Origin: Daphnia carinata
Taxonomy: Eukaryota > Arthropoda > Branchiopoda > Diplostraca > Daphniidae
Direction of reading: 5' to 3'
Length of the DNA: 64,000 bases
Assembly: GCF_022539665.2 (NCBI RefSeq)
Contig: NC_081340.1
Location: 5,951,357-6,015,356, forward strand
Positions 13,061 to 26,384 of this stretch are shown here, piece after piece; position 1 is the stretch's first letter; every line of letters begins with the position of its first letter. The translations under genes and the position numbers were made by a program. The notes below the pieces were generated by a model, which had not been told where the DNA came from, did no database searches, and saw only the letters and a program-made list of their open reading frames with translations.

Positions 13061-16000
13061 CTTTTGTTGTTGTTGAAATGCCTACTGTCAAAAAATCCAG
13101 TGTTGCCGATGCAAGAAAATATTCAGATCTACGCCTATTCCATAAAGAAGCACTCTTTCAATAATTTGAATGGAGATTGATTTTTCGGCCTCCTATTTCT
13201 GAATATATAAAATTTGATATGCAAATTAGATTACATATGTGTTACCTTTCTCCAAATGGATTTCGTTGCGTGTGGCCCACAAGCATGCGTAGCTATAAAA
13301 GAAAGAAAGGAAAAAAAAAATTAGATGAGAGAAAGAAGCAAGGAGACATTAAGATACACGTTTCTACTTGCCTCAGGAGATTGGAACAGAAGCAATTACA
13401 ATGCGGGGAAATTTAGATGGCTCATCTACATTCCGGAGGTTCATCAGGCAACCCGCCTGGGTCGAAGTTTCGCGCCTCACAAATTTTCCGAGTCCATTAC
13501 AATTAACACGCCCACCAGCAACCTTTTTTTTTATTCTTCATTCCTCCAATCACCACCTGCTCAATATTCTTTTCGATTTCATTTCTTTCTTTTTTTTTCC
13601 TTTGTGAACCTTTTTCCTTTGTTTCACATCCTAAAGATTTCTACAATTGAACGGAAAAAAAAGAAAAAGGAAAAAAAAAAAAGTTTTTTCAATTGTTACA
13701 TTTTCTTTTCAAGTCCATATTTAAAAAAAAAAGGCTAAAGGGAATAACAAGAACAACATCAAGACACATCAATTCCAATGCAATGCACCTTCTCTCAGCT
13801 TAAAAAGGAAATTTAAAAAATGAAAATGAAAACAAAAGTCCGCCCAATGACAAACCAGAGTGGGGGGACAAGACAGCGCGCACCAAAAGGATTGTGCCTG
13901 GATTTTTAGCGCGATAACAAGAACAACCGCCATGGGATGATTATCGCTCCGCTGCGCAACACAAACAAGCGAAAGGGGAGGGGACAAAGTAAAATAAGAA
14001 ACTCGATGATACCATATAAAACGCGCATGACATGTTTAACCATTTGTTACGTCGATTGTTGTTTGTGTATACGTCTAGTATAGCATCCTCCACATTTACA
14101 CACAGACACACGCAAGCGGATAATATGCATCGGAATGGCGGCTGCCTTCGTGTGCGCACCCGCGTATCTGTGCGCGCCCCTTTCGTGATCGCCAATCCAT
14201 TAACAGTGGACGTGCACAAGGGCGTTTTTCTTGTATCTCAGCTTCCACCACGCAACTTGATGGTGGCTCGCTATTACGTGTAGTCGATATGGGCAATGAC
14301 GGGAGACTGTCGGGTGCTTCCGCCGGGGTGCCGTCAATCAAAATCAAATCGATCCGGATCGAATATCCTTGGCAGATCCCTAATAGGAGTTGAGGCGAGG
14401 ATAAAAAATTTAAGAAGGGCGCTTTGCAAATTTCGTCGATAACCGGATCTGGGACACACGCACGCTCACGCGCAGTACAGAAACTTGACAACAGATAAAC
14501 GAGTTAATGACCACCGGCCAAAGACGGTGAACGTAAGAGCAAAAAAAGGATACCCACGAGTTTGTGATTTCCTTTTCGTAAACGACCAGCTGAATAGTGT
14601 CTCATTTACATCTCTTCCTCCCTCGTCTTTTTTAACTCTGAGAGAGCGAGCCAAAAGAGCGAGGGAAGGGCAGACTAATCGATCAGCTGGAAACTCATCC
14701 ACAAGAACCGACCGATGTAAATGGAGCGTGCGTTAGAGGTGGAAGCCGGTCCCGTGTGGCAAGAATGGACCCCCAAAAGAATGAAGGAAAACGGAAGAAT
14801 GTTCCATGGAATGAAAGAATATCGATACAAATACAAAAGTCAGAGAAAATGGGAGGGGCGGAATAAAACCGAACAAAAAAAAAAAAAAAGCTAAGCGCAA
14901 AAAAGGAAATAAGAAGAGGCGGAACAAACTGATGAAACAAGACATGCAAGTAGGGACTGTGACTTGGCAAGTCCCACTGCCAGTTGAAGAGGACCACTTG
15001 AGCTGTATACATCGACCGTCGATCGAATCAAAACACACAGTCCAGCAGTTCACAAACACACCATCAAGTGTGGATGACGTGTGTCACACGAACCAACTTC
15101 GATTTACTGCTTTCTTTTGAGTGTGTCTTTCATGTCAAGCAAATTTACACGCGACATGGCGTCTCCGTGATTTGTCAAAGAGAACATTTTTCTTGTTGCT
15201 CTCCAAAAAGGCAAGGTAATAAAACATATCCAGGGCGGAGTTGTTTCTCCCGGCTTCGTGTCGTTGCTAATAAATAGCGCCATTGGAATTTATGGTTCAA
15301 GTTAGTCGTGTGTCCCCCCCCCCCCCCCCACCATAGTTGTGTACCTGGCTCGTGATCAGTTTTTTTCTTTTGGCTAACTACCTCAATACTAAACTGCGCC
15401 TTAGTTTTTTTTCCCCAATCTTTTTGGGTACGTGACACAACAGTTAAAAAAGAAGAAAAGAAAAAATCTCGGAATTCAGTCCTGCAGACTGTGCGTGTGC
15501 CATCCAGTTTTCTTCTTTTTTTTTTGTCTCCTTGAATATCTGTTCCTTTTTATAACTTTTTGGGAAAAAAAAAGCTAACAGAAGGAAAAAAGAAAAGACG
15601 AAGGGGAAAAAGAAAACACATCTGAACGGGGTTATCTTAACCAGTCATCGAGTCAAGGTGAATGAGTAGTAGACGAAGCAGCACCAACAGAAGAAAACGA
15701 GATCCGAACCGAAGACAACCAGAGAAGAAGAAATAAATCTGTGTATACGTTCCTTCTTGTCTTCTTCTTCTTTTCGTCTTCTTTTGCCTCCTCCTCCTAC
15801 TCCTCCTCTAGCAGCAACCCACCCCTCTATCACCCACCCACCTTTTTTTTTCTTCTTCATCTATTCTCCCTCCTCCCTCTTTGCTCTGCCTGTTTTGTTG
15901 GCCACTACTACCCACCACCACTACCACCACTTGGAGCAACAGCACACTTGATCGTTCTGTCAGTGTCTCCGCAGGCTCCAGACCGGCGACACAGGTCCCC

Positions 16001-16325
16001 GTCGCGCCCAACTCCTAAAGCGGCCACACGAAAACATCAGTATACAACAACATACAACACACACGCCGAGGACCCGCTATTAGATTTTAACCCTCTCTTT
16101 TCATCAACACATTTTTTTTTGTTTTGGTAAGGGGAATCTTCCGGCTAATTGACTTTGAAATAACAGACGTGTGTGTCATCCTCCTGCACTGATTTTTGTT
16201 TCGCGGTTAGAGTGTGCAATCAACAAGAAAGTGTTTCATAATCGTGTGTGTGTGATTTTTTTCCTCATTCGGAGAGAAACGGAACTTGGTTAAAAATAAG
16301 AAAAAAAAATTGCGGAAACGACAAA
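13061..16325. other. Divergent intergenic region between MED27 and the SMOC-like gene
   Basis: About 3.3 kb without a supportable gene. It holds many A, T and CT tracts, a run of 16 C (15314-15329) and a CTT/CCT-rich stretch (about 15740-15960). Open frames here are low-complexity. The last few hundred bases before 16326 probably contain the promoter and 5' UTR of the secreted SMOC-like gene, but no TATA or initiator call is made. Confidence 0.5.
15314..15329. repeat. Homopolymer tract of 16 C
   Basis: An uninterrupted run of 16 cytosines in the intergenic region. It is a mononucleotide microsatellite and a likely place for length polymorphism or assembly error. Confidence 0.95.
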
Positions 16326-19300
16326 ATGTTGATCCGGAATTTGTGGTGTTTGCTGTTGACCTTCTGCTGGACGTGGAACGTTGTATCATCACACCTTCCA
16401 CTAGTGCCAAAGGTAAGAGTACATCATTATCCACTTAACCATTTCACACCTACCCGTGCCAACTCTACTGACTTCGCTATCTCATTTAGCTTCATTCCCT
16501 TCCATTTTTTAATCCTCGGCTCATTACCCCCAGACATTCTTAAGTCATTAATCCCGAATTTTTGAAACACCCCTCCAATCCTGTTAACTGCAAACTATTC
16601 GCCAAACAAGCACGGGGTTTTTAGCTTATCAATGTTTTCTAGTTTAAACCCGGAGAATTCTTCGCTTGTTAGTAGGTGTGAAAATGCGCTTGTTTAAAAA
16701 CATTTTTTTTGTGTTTCATTTCGTTATTTTCTTTTCTGATCGGGGCAAACGTCTGAGAGGGGAGGGATCAAGGGCATTGATTGTTTGAGAGCGCTCTGGG
16801 TTATAGCGTCGTGTTGCAGGTGTTGCATCTGGCATAAATCCTCTCTTTTAAAAAGCAAGAAACCAAAAGCGGTCTTCTTCTTTCTGTGGGATGTATAACA
16901 ATTGCCACCTGAAGATTGAGGAAGAGGGGGAGCGGAATATAGATGCACATATAAAAGAAGGTCGATCCCAAACGATCGTCTCCGGAGAGAGTGGGGCTCC
17001 CTGCCGTCTCAACAACCCAAAAAAAAAAGGAATTTTCTTGTCTTTTATTCTTTTTTCTTTTTATGACTAAGGGTCAAAAGGTCACTTAGTTCTCTGTGTA
17101 GCAAACCGATGGACACCACCTTAAAAAAAAAAACCGACCAAATGCGTCGTTGAGAGACTTTCTGGTGTGTCTTTTAACACAAAAGAATTCAAAGGGATTT
17201 TCTCGCTTTTTGGATGAAGGAAAAAAAATTCAAAAAAAAAAAAAAAAAAAGGGGGCCCGACGCCATGCTGTCTGCCGCAGTCAAGTCGTTCCCCTTCTCC
17301 GCGACCACTTTTTTTTTCCCTGTTGTGTACTATAATATTCCGGTTGATTTTTTTTTGTGTGTTCTCTCAACTGCTCCGCCTCGTCCTCCTTATAGCCCCC
17401 TTATACCATTATAAATACGGCGGCTTGCTGTTGGCCCTATCGGTCGCTCCCCTTTTATCTCGCTCCTTGTGGTGGTGTGAAATGGTTATTATTACTGCCT
17501 GTGCCTATCGACTTCAGATATCTTCACACTTTTTTTTTTTTTTTATCATGGGATCCTCTTTTTTAGATTGACACCATTTCTTTCTTTGGCGTTATAGTTT
17601 CCGAATAAGAATGTTTAAAAATATCTTACCTTGTGGCTATTAATGATTCTCGAAGACGCAATGCGTTCTGGAAGGGACACATTCCGTCATGATTTTCCCT
17701 TTCTGGAGGGGGGCAGATTCCGGATGTGAAAAAAAAACGTGACGCGAATGGACAAGTTTCGTCTCGTCTAGATATGCATCTTTTTGTTTCTTGTTGGACC
17801 TAGAGTCAAAGAAAGAACAAAGCAAAAATGTTTCATCGCCGCCCAACAATAGATACGATTAGAATTAAACTCAATTTTTCTTTTTACGTTGGTGATTTTG
17901 GGAGTTCGCGCTCGGATGCAGCTCGGGGACGCTTCCTTGTTCTCTTCCGCCGCAGCTAAGGGAAAACCTCCACAGGGGGGATGCAGTTTTGGGATTCTTA
18001 ATAGACAATCTAATAGCGAAGGTCACCACTAGTTGTTATTTCCTCTTATAGATGAACAGAACACGAAAATTCCAATCTCACCCCCCTGTAATAACAAAAG
18101 AAGCGAATCATTGTAATAGTATAAATTAAATGTGACAACTTACTGTCGTTTGTACAGCCAACACCCCCTCACAAAAAAGGAAACTTTTGTCCCTTTTTCC
18201 CCCTCTCAAAATAAAATTCTGAACTATTTCCCTCTTTTTTTTGTTGTTGTTTCCTCCATTCCCGCAACAGGTCCGAAGAAAGATAGAAACAATCTTCATC
18301 TAGTCTTTTCTATTCTTCTTCTTCTTATCTTCTTTTCGGACTGAATGCCATTTCATAGAGTGACATTCTTGACCTCTCCTTTTTTTCTATAGTCCCATCT
18401 TCTTTATGAGTGGGCCGCCCTTTATTCCATCTTCTTTTCTTTTTTTTTTTTCAGAGAAACAAAATAAAAATAATTCACTTCATACGTACGTGTGTGTGTG
18501 TAGTAGTAGATGTTGCCGGTGCGGTGCCGGGTGCCTTGTGTGAGAAGAAGAAAAAGTTTTTTTTTTCTTCCCTCTTCTTGGGGAGGAGGGGAACCCAGGT
18601 GTTCTTCCTTCGGTGTTTTTCAGCTCCTATTCAACCTGCCGGACGGTCATCCTCCTGGATGGGGAAACGCAGCTAAACAGGACGAAACAAAAAAGAAAAA
18701 TGTATAAAAAAAAAGAATAGGGGGTTAGAAAATACAAAACAAGAGGGAATTTTTCCCTCCCCGGCCTCTTTCGGAATGAAATATATCTAGAATGGCACTT
18801 GTGGGCAAGTTTCCGTATACACCGAACACAGAATTGTCCACCTGCGCTCATTTTCTTTTCTACCTACCCCCTCGTGCTGCTATATGGCCGCTCACGTTTT
18901 TATCAACTCGAGAGATTATACACACACATTTTTCTTCTTCTTGACTTGAAAGGTGACTTGGCTTCCTTTTCTTCTTTTCGAGGGCTATTATGCCGTCCGC
19001 TTTTCCCCACTAGTCATGTCAAAATCATTCCACCACCAACACAAACTGTGTCCCTTTTTTTTTCCTTCGAAATTTTAAACACACATTCAACGAGGCACAA
19101 GCAAATAGTTTGAAGAAGTGCTCAAATAGAAAATGTGTTGGTTCTTCACACGACGGCGAGACATTTCCGGTAAAATGAAACTGAAATAAATAGATCCGTC
19201 TGCGATTGCATAAAGCAGGAGTTTAGAATGAAATCAAAAGTTAGAAAAAGTTGAAATTCAATCGGTTCTCCGAATCCCTAATTTTGCCAAACAAAAGCAC

Positions 19301-22300
19301 GAAAGTAATTTAAGAGGCGATATCGGAAATCGTAATGTGATGAAATGGGCGTCTAGATAGGGACGTCTATTTTGGCAAAGAGAGAAAAAAAAAAGCGCAT
19401 TTCTAAATGAGTTCTCAATTTTCTACTTTCTAGCCACCATCCGTGGTGTCGGCCGAATGCCAGACGCTGACGCAACAATGCGGAGAAGAGCTGGGTCTCT
19501 TCAGCTCCGGTAGCAACCAGAGCGCTGGACGGTCGCCATCGACCACAACTACTACGACCACGACGACAACATCACCATCGGTGCTGGAACCGGTTTGCGG
19601 CTCCGACGGACGGACCTATAGCTCCCGATGCGAGTTGCAGCGTGCCAGGTGCGAAGGCCATCCAGTCCGCGTCCAATATCGTGGATCTTGTCACGGTAAA
19701 TTTGATTCCCATCACCAAGCGTCTCGTGTACCAACAACAACATATCCATCTTGGCATCTCTTTTCTCTTTTGGGGTTGTTTTTATTTTAGTTTAATTTTT
19801 GTATGTTTCTCTTTATCAGGAGACGAGAAACGTTGTTGGTCAGAGCGACGCTTGGCTCAGAGAACAGCCCGGCAATTGAACGAAACTCACCAAGCAGGAA
19901 CCGGTGCTAGCGGACTGGGAAAAAAGGCGGCGCCTACTGGCGAGACGTTCATTCCCGAATGCAACGAGGACGGGCGGTACGCAGAAATCCAGGTAAGCCA
20001 AGCCTGAAATTAAATTAAAAGAAAGAAAAGAAAAAAAAAATGAAAGCTCAGTGAATAAATTGGAAATTTTTTGTCAATTCTAGTGCCATCAAGCGACGGG
20101 ATACTGTTGGTGCGTCACGCCCGACGGTAAACCCATTCCCGGTTCTTCAATCCGACACAACAAGCCCAACTGCAAACGTCAAAGTAAGTCCCCCTTTCCC
20201 TCTGGAAATCAAAGAATAAAATGCAACACAAAGGACGAATCGATAACCCCATTTTTACATCGATTTTATAGGCAAATCGAGCCCCAGTCGTCGGTCACCA
20301 CAAGGCAAGAAACCCCGGAAAGGTAAAATACAAAAAAAAAAAAGAGCACAAAAAGGATCAGTGCATGAATTTTTTTCTCTTTCTCCTCTAACGTATGTGT
20401 AGGTTGCACACCTGGCGATAAAGCGGCTTTCAATGGTCATCTGATTCGACTTTTTACGACTGAATTTAACCGCTTGCCCACCACTCCAATCCCAAGTAAG
20501 TCAGGTTAAAAGAGCACAGTTCAATGGGTAGTGTTGTCTACAAGGCGTTTCCAACTTTAGCGATTGCAAATGAAACTCATTTCGACTGTTTTATAGGTAC
20601 GACAGCGCAAGTGGATGGCGTGACCGAAACGGCTGAACGTCGGGTGATGGAGTGGAAGTTTGCCCAGCTGGACAAAAACGGCGATGGACAGCTAATCCGC
20701 CGTGAATTTAGAGTTTTGCGACGACTCGTCCGAAAAGTCGTCCGACCAAAACGATGCGCCAAAAACTTTCCCCGACTCTGCGACACGGATCAGGACCGTA
20801 AGATTTCGCGATCAGAGTGGTCTGTCTGCCTCGGCATCGGCATCAATAGTAAGTAGTTCATAAAACATTCTGTTGAATGAATGCGATTTTCTCGCGACCA
20901 ACAATCTAAATGAGCAGGTTGTTACAAACCGCCTGGGGTCATTTCAGATTACAGGTTACACATGTAATGTATATAATGTTCAGCCCTCTTAAAACCATTG
21001 TAGAAACTGGTTTCTAGTTTTGGGATGGGTCCTGCTACTACATATGTCAAGATGAACAGTTGCACATTGTGGACTTTCTTTCAGAGTAATAGGTGATCCA
21101 TCACCAATGTAATTGCCAATTCACAAAAATCTTGTTTTCCCATTCTACTGAGACTTCTGAGTTGTGGGCCTAGTTGAATGACCTGTTACCAAGTTGCAAA
21201 CAGCTCTTTCGTCATGAATGACTTGAAGAGACAGATAATGAACTGGATAGGGCAACTGTGTTTGGTCGAACAAAAATAGGGGGTCCACAACTTGAAATCA
21301 AAGCCTAACATCTATTGTCACAGACCCAGACCCATGAAAGATATGAAGGTCAAATGATTACTAGATTGTGTGTGTGTTGTGTAGCGACGAAGACTTGCCC
21401 GTTGATAATGTGTAGTCTCCTTCCGTTTGTTCCTGTTCCTCAACTCAGGGGACAGCGGTGAGGATTCGGCGGCCATGGATTCCAGACTGTCCATCCGACC
21501 AGGTAGAGTTTTGTCAGATCCAGTTGCAAGAACCCATTCTTTCCTCTCCCCATCTTGCTTCTATATGGGCTTGTGTTTCACTTTACCGATTTCCCCACCT
21601 GGCAAATAGAATAATCCATCTTGGACCTTATGACGGCAACTGATTGATGAAGTTCAGTCCAGTTCCAGGTCGTGTCAGTTTTCGTCTGCTTTGGGCTAAC
21701 GTGCATCCATATTTCTGCATTGTTGCGGGGGTAGCTTTGGGCTATTGAAAAATACCTCCTGTATTTTGAACAGGCACCAAATTCTTTAACGTCCATGTTG
21801 TTTTCGCTTTTCGAGTTACAATGCTTTAGCCTGCATAATTAACAGGTTTTCTTTCTGTTGAACTATTCAGATATTGACAGTTTACTGTGGACCAAGGCCA
21901 GTAGCATTTCCCTTCAGGAAGCCTCGTCTGTCGAAGAAAATGAACCTGTTGAAGGTATGTTAAAACATCAATCTCAATACCAATTGGGCAGCTTTCGTCA
22001 TCTCGTCTATTTTCTTTATCTCAAAATGAAGCAAACGACTGTTATTCTGATCGAGAAGCCGCCCAAGAGGAGGTTGACCATGGCGCCAAAGGAATGTACG
22101 TTCCGGAATGCACGCCTGATAACAAATACCAGCGAGTCCAGTGTCACAAAACGACCGGTATGTAGTTTTTTCTCTTTAAATTTCAACAGTGGCACATGCC
22201 TGATCATGTCTGATCATGCCTACGTCTTCGAACACATACCTTCATTGTTACCTTTGTACTTTTCGTCCTTGGTCGCGTATTATTTCTAGGCTATTGTTGG

Positions 22301-23142
22301 TGTGCCAATGACGAAACGGGCAAACCCATTCATGGAACATCAGTGCATAACAGCAAACCAACTAACTGCGACAATCTACCTGCCCACGTGTTGAATCGGC
22401 CCACTCCTCCTCCACCACCGAAAGAAAACCTCAAACCTGTTTACCGTCCGCTAACAGCAGAGGAAGGTAAGCGAAGTTATCAACGTAACCATGCGCCATC
22501 TCGTGACGACTAATTAAACTATTTTCTGTAGCTTGTACGGGAAAAAGGAAATCACGCTTGCAGTCCGACATGGTGGAATTTTTCAAGGAAAACCTAGCTG
22601 CCTTCCTTGTAAATAAAACTGCTAATAATCCCAACAGGTATGCAATACAATTACCTGTTAATGAAAATTTTATTCTTTTTTTAAGCGAAAAAATTCTTTG
22701 TATTTTACCTGCATATTTTGTTTCCCTAGTATTGCTGGTCCAGACTATAATTTGCCACCGCGGGAAAGAGTTGCCAAATGGCAGCTCCAACAGTTGGATG
22801 CTAATAAAAATAATGTTATCGACAGACAAGAAACGCGTGAATTGCGTCTGCTTTTCAAACGCAGCCAAAAACTGAGACGGTGCAGTAAGAAATTACCTGC
22901 TTTTTGCGACATGAATGCTGATAAAAGAATTACAACTGACGAATGGCTCCAATGTCTCGGGGTTGTTAAAGGTACGTAAATCAATACCTTTGCTATTGAT
23001 CGAGGCACAAACCTAAAGGATCCAATTTTCTTATTTAGCTGAAGTAAGCAATATCGCTTCTCCAATCATTCCGGCTGGCGGATCTTCGAGCGGCAAACGG
23101 AGGGGACCAAATCCTTTGAGCACTTACCTCAAGGACCGATGA
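16326..23142 (+). CDS. Secreted SMOC/Pentagone-like protein (Kazal, two thyroglobulin-1, EF-hand modules)
   Basis: Complete 14-exon model: 16326-16412, 19434-19695, 19820-19992, 20084-20183, 20272-20322, 20403-20495, 20597-20848, 21449-21502, 21871-21954, 22032-22157, 22290-22466, 22532-22637, 22730-22971, 23039-23142. It totals 1911 nt, 636 aa, all phases consistent. Exon 1 is a signal peptide ([17 protein letters not shown]), followed by a 3-kb intron. Then come a Thr-rich linker, a Kazal/follistatin domain ([19 protein letters not shown]), thyroglobulin-1 repeat 1 (ending [15 protein letters not shown]), an EF-hand module with loops [12 protein letters not shown] and [12 protein letters not shown], thyroglobulin-1 repeat 2 ([16 protein letters not shown]), and a second EF-hand module ([24 protein letters not shown]). 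The tail is basic. SMOC proteins and Drosophila Pentagone (magu) are extracellular modulators that bind heparan sulfate proteoglycans and tune BMP/Dpp spread. Assignment to that family is secure; strict orthology is inferred. Confidence 0.93.
16413..19433 (+). other. Large first intron of the SMOC-like gene
   Basis: A 3.0-kb intron, large against the 60-110 bp introns common elsewhere here. It starts with GTAAGA after the signal-peptide exon and ends with a pyrimidine-rich TAG at 19433. It contains dense poly-A and poly-T tracts, including an 18-A run near 17233-17250, but no recognisable gene on either strand. As a long first intron of a signalling gene it could hold enhancers, but no sequence motif shows that. 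Confidence 0.75.
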
Positions 23143-23971
23143 TGGTCGCGATTTTTACTATTTTCCCGAAATGAGAAAAAGTTTTCAAGCCATTGAAAAA
23201 AGATGAATTTAGCATTATACGAGATAGAAATGAAGCAGTTCCTGAAAGATTACGAATAACTAAGAGAATAAGAGATTACGAGCGCTGCAATTGGATTATT
23301 TCGTAAATAATCGACAATTTACTATGTAACAATACGACGAGCTAATATCTTTTCCCTCCCAAATGACATTTTTTTCTTTTCACGGCAATTTTTTGTTTTC
23401 CAGTTACGAGTGATGAGCTGTGTACATATGTGATGATGATTTTCCTCTGGCTTTTGTATAAATAGTTAAATGAGTGTTCACACAACCAAACATTCATTTG
23501 TCTCTTTTGTGTATTTATATTTATATCCCAGAAGGAAAAAAAATGCGAAAAGTATTCTGGACAACAAATGTCTGCATATTGTTGCACTTTGCATTTTCTT
23601 TAAGGTATCAAATTGCATAACTTGCTACCAGGAACAAAAAAATTCATGCGCTCCTGGACAAACACGAATTTTAATGTTTTTTGACGTATCAAAAAACTTG
23701 AAATGATTCATTTGGAATGGTTTGGTGGTTGATTAGTAAAAGTCAATTCCCGGAAGACCAAAGGCTAGATAAATAAAGAAGTGCTCGTTCGATCAAAGAC
23801 AGCAAAGTGAAACCTTGATGAGCGAAATAGAAGAGGAAAGAAAAATGGAAGTAGGGTTAGTGAATGTTACCATAGAGTAAATTCAAAAGACAAAGTCAGG
23901 ATGGGTATAGGTATAGACGGATAAGTTTGCTACAACTCACTATTATTGGCCTTTAGATCTTCCCCGAATTG
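23143..23971. other. Convergent intergenic region (3' UTRs of SMOC-like gene and glutaminyl cyclase)
   Basis: 830 bp between two facing stop codons. It is A/T-rich and the short open frames (for example 23342-23587 minus, 23470-23706 plus) have no protein signature. AATAAA-like sequences such as AAATAAAGAAG near 23770 could serve as polyadenylation signals. Confidence 0.5.
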
Positions 23972-25258
23972 TCAGATATTAACTTGGAGGTACTCGACGA
24001 CAAACACACGAAGAATCTTGTTAAGATCATCGATAGTGTTATAGTCGAGAGCTGATTTGTTATCGCCATTCGTGTGCCAAACATCTGGGAATGGAGTTGT
24101 AATCAAATGTAAGATAGGAACGTTTCTTTGCATGAAGGGTATGTGGTCGTCTTCTATCCCACCAGGCGCGAAATCACTTAAGAAAATTTGATTCCTTGTT
24201 GTCAACAGATTCGCATTTCTCAATCGCTTTTCAATATTCGCCGCATGTTTGAACCAACGATCGCCAGACGAAATATAACTGTAAAAATTTGGGTTGCGAG
24301 CTCCAAGTAAATCCAGTAGCACCATCAAATCCTATTGCGAGCAAAGTGCAAAAATCTCAGTCACGTGTACGTCAATGTAATATAAGTTATTCCCATACCA
24401 TCCTGTGAAGTTCATTCGTTCCATCTCGGTTATCCTGTGGGTAGGATGTAGCCTCCCATTTTTGGGCAAGATTACGCGCACCGTAGATCGAATCCTAAGC
24501 TTGTCTTACATTATAAAAGCATTCGAAAATAGGTTTAGGAAAAATAAACATACCCTGGAATTCCAGTTTTTGAAAGCCTCTTCACCATCGAAAAATATGA
24601 ACTGCAAAGTAACTGCCTTGCCCTGGTAAACATGTAATTGGAACATTAAATCTTTATTTTTTCACCTACTACTGTGATTTTTTCTAATTCCATTTACATT
24701 TTGCTTTTGTTGATCCAATTTTGGAGCTAAGTCTTTTGCCAAGGTAATCATCATAGCACATGGTGCAGCTGAATCAGTAGCACCAATGAAATTTCCATCC
24801 CTAGTGTATTTGGAATCATAGTGGCAGGCAAGGACTAGACGTCTTTGAGCATTAGGATCCAATGTTGCTATAATATTTTCAAATGTTTTCTTTCCATGGG
24901 GACGTGGTGTGTCGGCAGTAAATTTATCTGTCACAACATCCCAGCCTAGAGACTGCATTTCACCCATAATGTACTGCCTGACTCTGGTATGGCTGGGAGT
25001 ACCGACAACACGTGGAACTAATATTGGGTCTATTGTCACATCAAACCTTTGCATATCTGATAATCCACTAATGTACTTAAGCTGCTCCAAATTTAAGACA
25101 TTAGCTTGATGGCTTGACTGAAACGTAAACAAAAAAAGTTAGCACAAAGGTTTCCTTCCCATCGTTGTGGACACTAGTACCTTGGCCTGAAACCATGCCT
25201 GAGCTTGACTCTGACTTAACAAACTCAAAATAAAAAAGATCCCTTTTATAGAGATCAT
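23972..25258 (-). CDS. QPCT: Glutaminyl-peptide cyclotransferase (glutaminyl cyclase)
   Basis: Complete 5-exon model: 25258-25181, 25117-24698, 24622-24554, 24494-24399, 24331-23972, 1023 nt, 340 aa (human QPCT 361). Exon 1 encodes a signal peptide (GIFFILSLLSQSQAQA). The M28-like zinc-enzyme landmarks are present: HYDSKY (zinc Asp), ATDSAAPCAM, FFDGEEAF (the Glu pair) and DVWHTNGDN (zinc His), with DDHIPFMQRNVPILHL before the last. The enzyme converts N-terminal Gln, or slowly Glu, of secretory peptides to pyroglutamate, protecting neuropeptides and hormones; the signal peptide places it in the secretory pathway. All boundaries are phase 0. The conserved metal ligands suggest an active enzyme. 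Confidence 0.95.
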
Positions 25259-26384
25259 TTTAGTGTTACCTGCATAGAAAAGAGAAATTTTAAATAATGT
25301 TATAGGTTCAATTTAAAAAATGTGAATGGTTAATGTTATCGTTAACTCAGACAGACCTCTAGATAACCACATTATTTCCCACATTAATGAAAGGCAGATA
25401 ACTGCTACAACACTTAAATCAACATAAGAACAATACAAGACGTAACACACGCCATCAATAAACTAGGCGACACTGTCAAACATCAAGGAATCATCACGGT
25501 CCCTTGATCATTCAAGAACTTTTCGATCACGTGACTAGTGACGTCATGGGGCTTTTCATTTGGAGTGGAAACATAACCCTTAACCGCCGTAACATTGTTA
25601 TGTATGGCCTTGCTTTCTGAAGGAGATACATTATTTACAAACAAATTTCTCGAGAAGACAATACAAAGCAAAGACCTTAACATTTAATTCAAGGTTTTGG
25701 TGTCAGCCACAGAGTGACAGGTACTAATTCCTTGATGTATAGAAACTTCCTATATACGGCAAAAGTTTAGCTTACCAAAGAAAAGAAATAGGACAACGTG
25801 GCGTCCGTGAACGAAGGCAAACAAGTAACAACTAACGCAGTTGGCCAATCTGCTCTCCTTTTTTAACCCGGACAAGATATTAAATAAAAACCTTTTTTTT
25901 TTCTTTCAAACGGATATGATGTTGTTGCACCTGTTTGCCTCTCATTGGAGCTACCCTGGAGTCCTGGACCCTTTTTATACTATATGACCAGCTTATTGAG
26001 GTTAGGTTTTTGACGCGAATGACGTACTTTGCTTATGCCAGTCTGTTATTGGTTTTTCCTTTTAAAGAATCGAAGTATTTGATTTTACCATGGCAACCAT
26101 CCATGTTCAATTTATCGGGTTACCACGCTGACCAACATCTTGACGACAACCTGCTCTTAAGCGCCAATAACCATAAATTTTACCAAAGCAAGGCTTATGT
26201 CTTTAATCAAATAAGCAGTGACGTTTTCGTAGAACCTGCAAGCAACTCAGACATAAAAATGTAAAACAACCGTAAATTGCTGTAAGCATTAAAAACTTTC
26301 TTTTAAAACGCATGCGCCATTTTATTCCTCTGTTATTTCTATATTCCTTACTAATACCTTATTTTATTACAATCCGTTTTACGG
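25259..26384. other. Upstream region of glutaminyl cyclase up to the repeat block
   Basis: Apart from the weak 66-aa frame, this contains an A/T-rich stretch and a plus-strand frame of 109 codons (25935-26264) that lacks recognised motifs or splice support. No gene is called. The promoter of the minus-strand glutaminyl cyclase gene should lie just above 25258. Confidence 0.4.
25483..25683 (-). CDS. Small open reading frame, hypothetical (66 aa)
   Basis: An ATG at 25683 opens a 66-codon frame ending TGA at 25483. The first residues are hydrophobic and basic (MLRSLLCIVFSRNLFVN), resembling a mitochondrial or secretory leader. No family is recognised. It lies 225 bp upstream of the glutaminyl cyclase start on the same strand, so it could also be a 5' UTR frame or chance. 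The base composition is not distinctive. Confidence 0.25.
   Translation of the reverse strand: MLRSLLCIVFSRNLFVNNVSPSESKAIHNNVTAVKGYVSTPNEKPHDVTSHVIEKFLNDQGTVMIP

Noticed and set aside
25935-26264. 109-codon plus-strand frame
   Set aside because: No recognisable domain, no supporting splice sites, and next to a repeat boundary.
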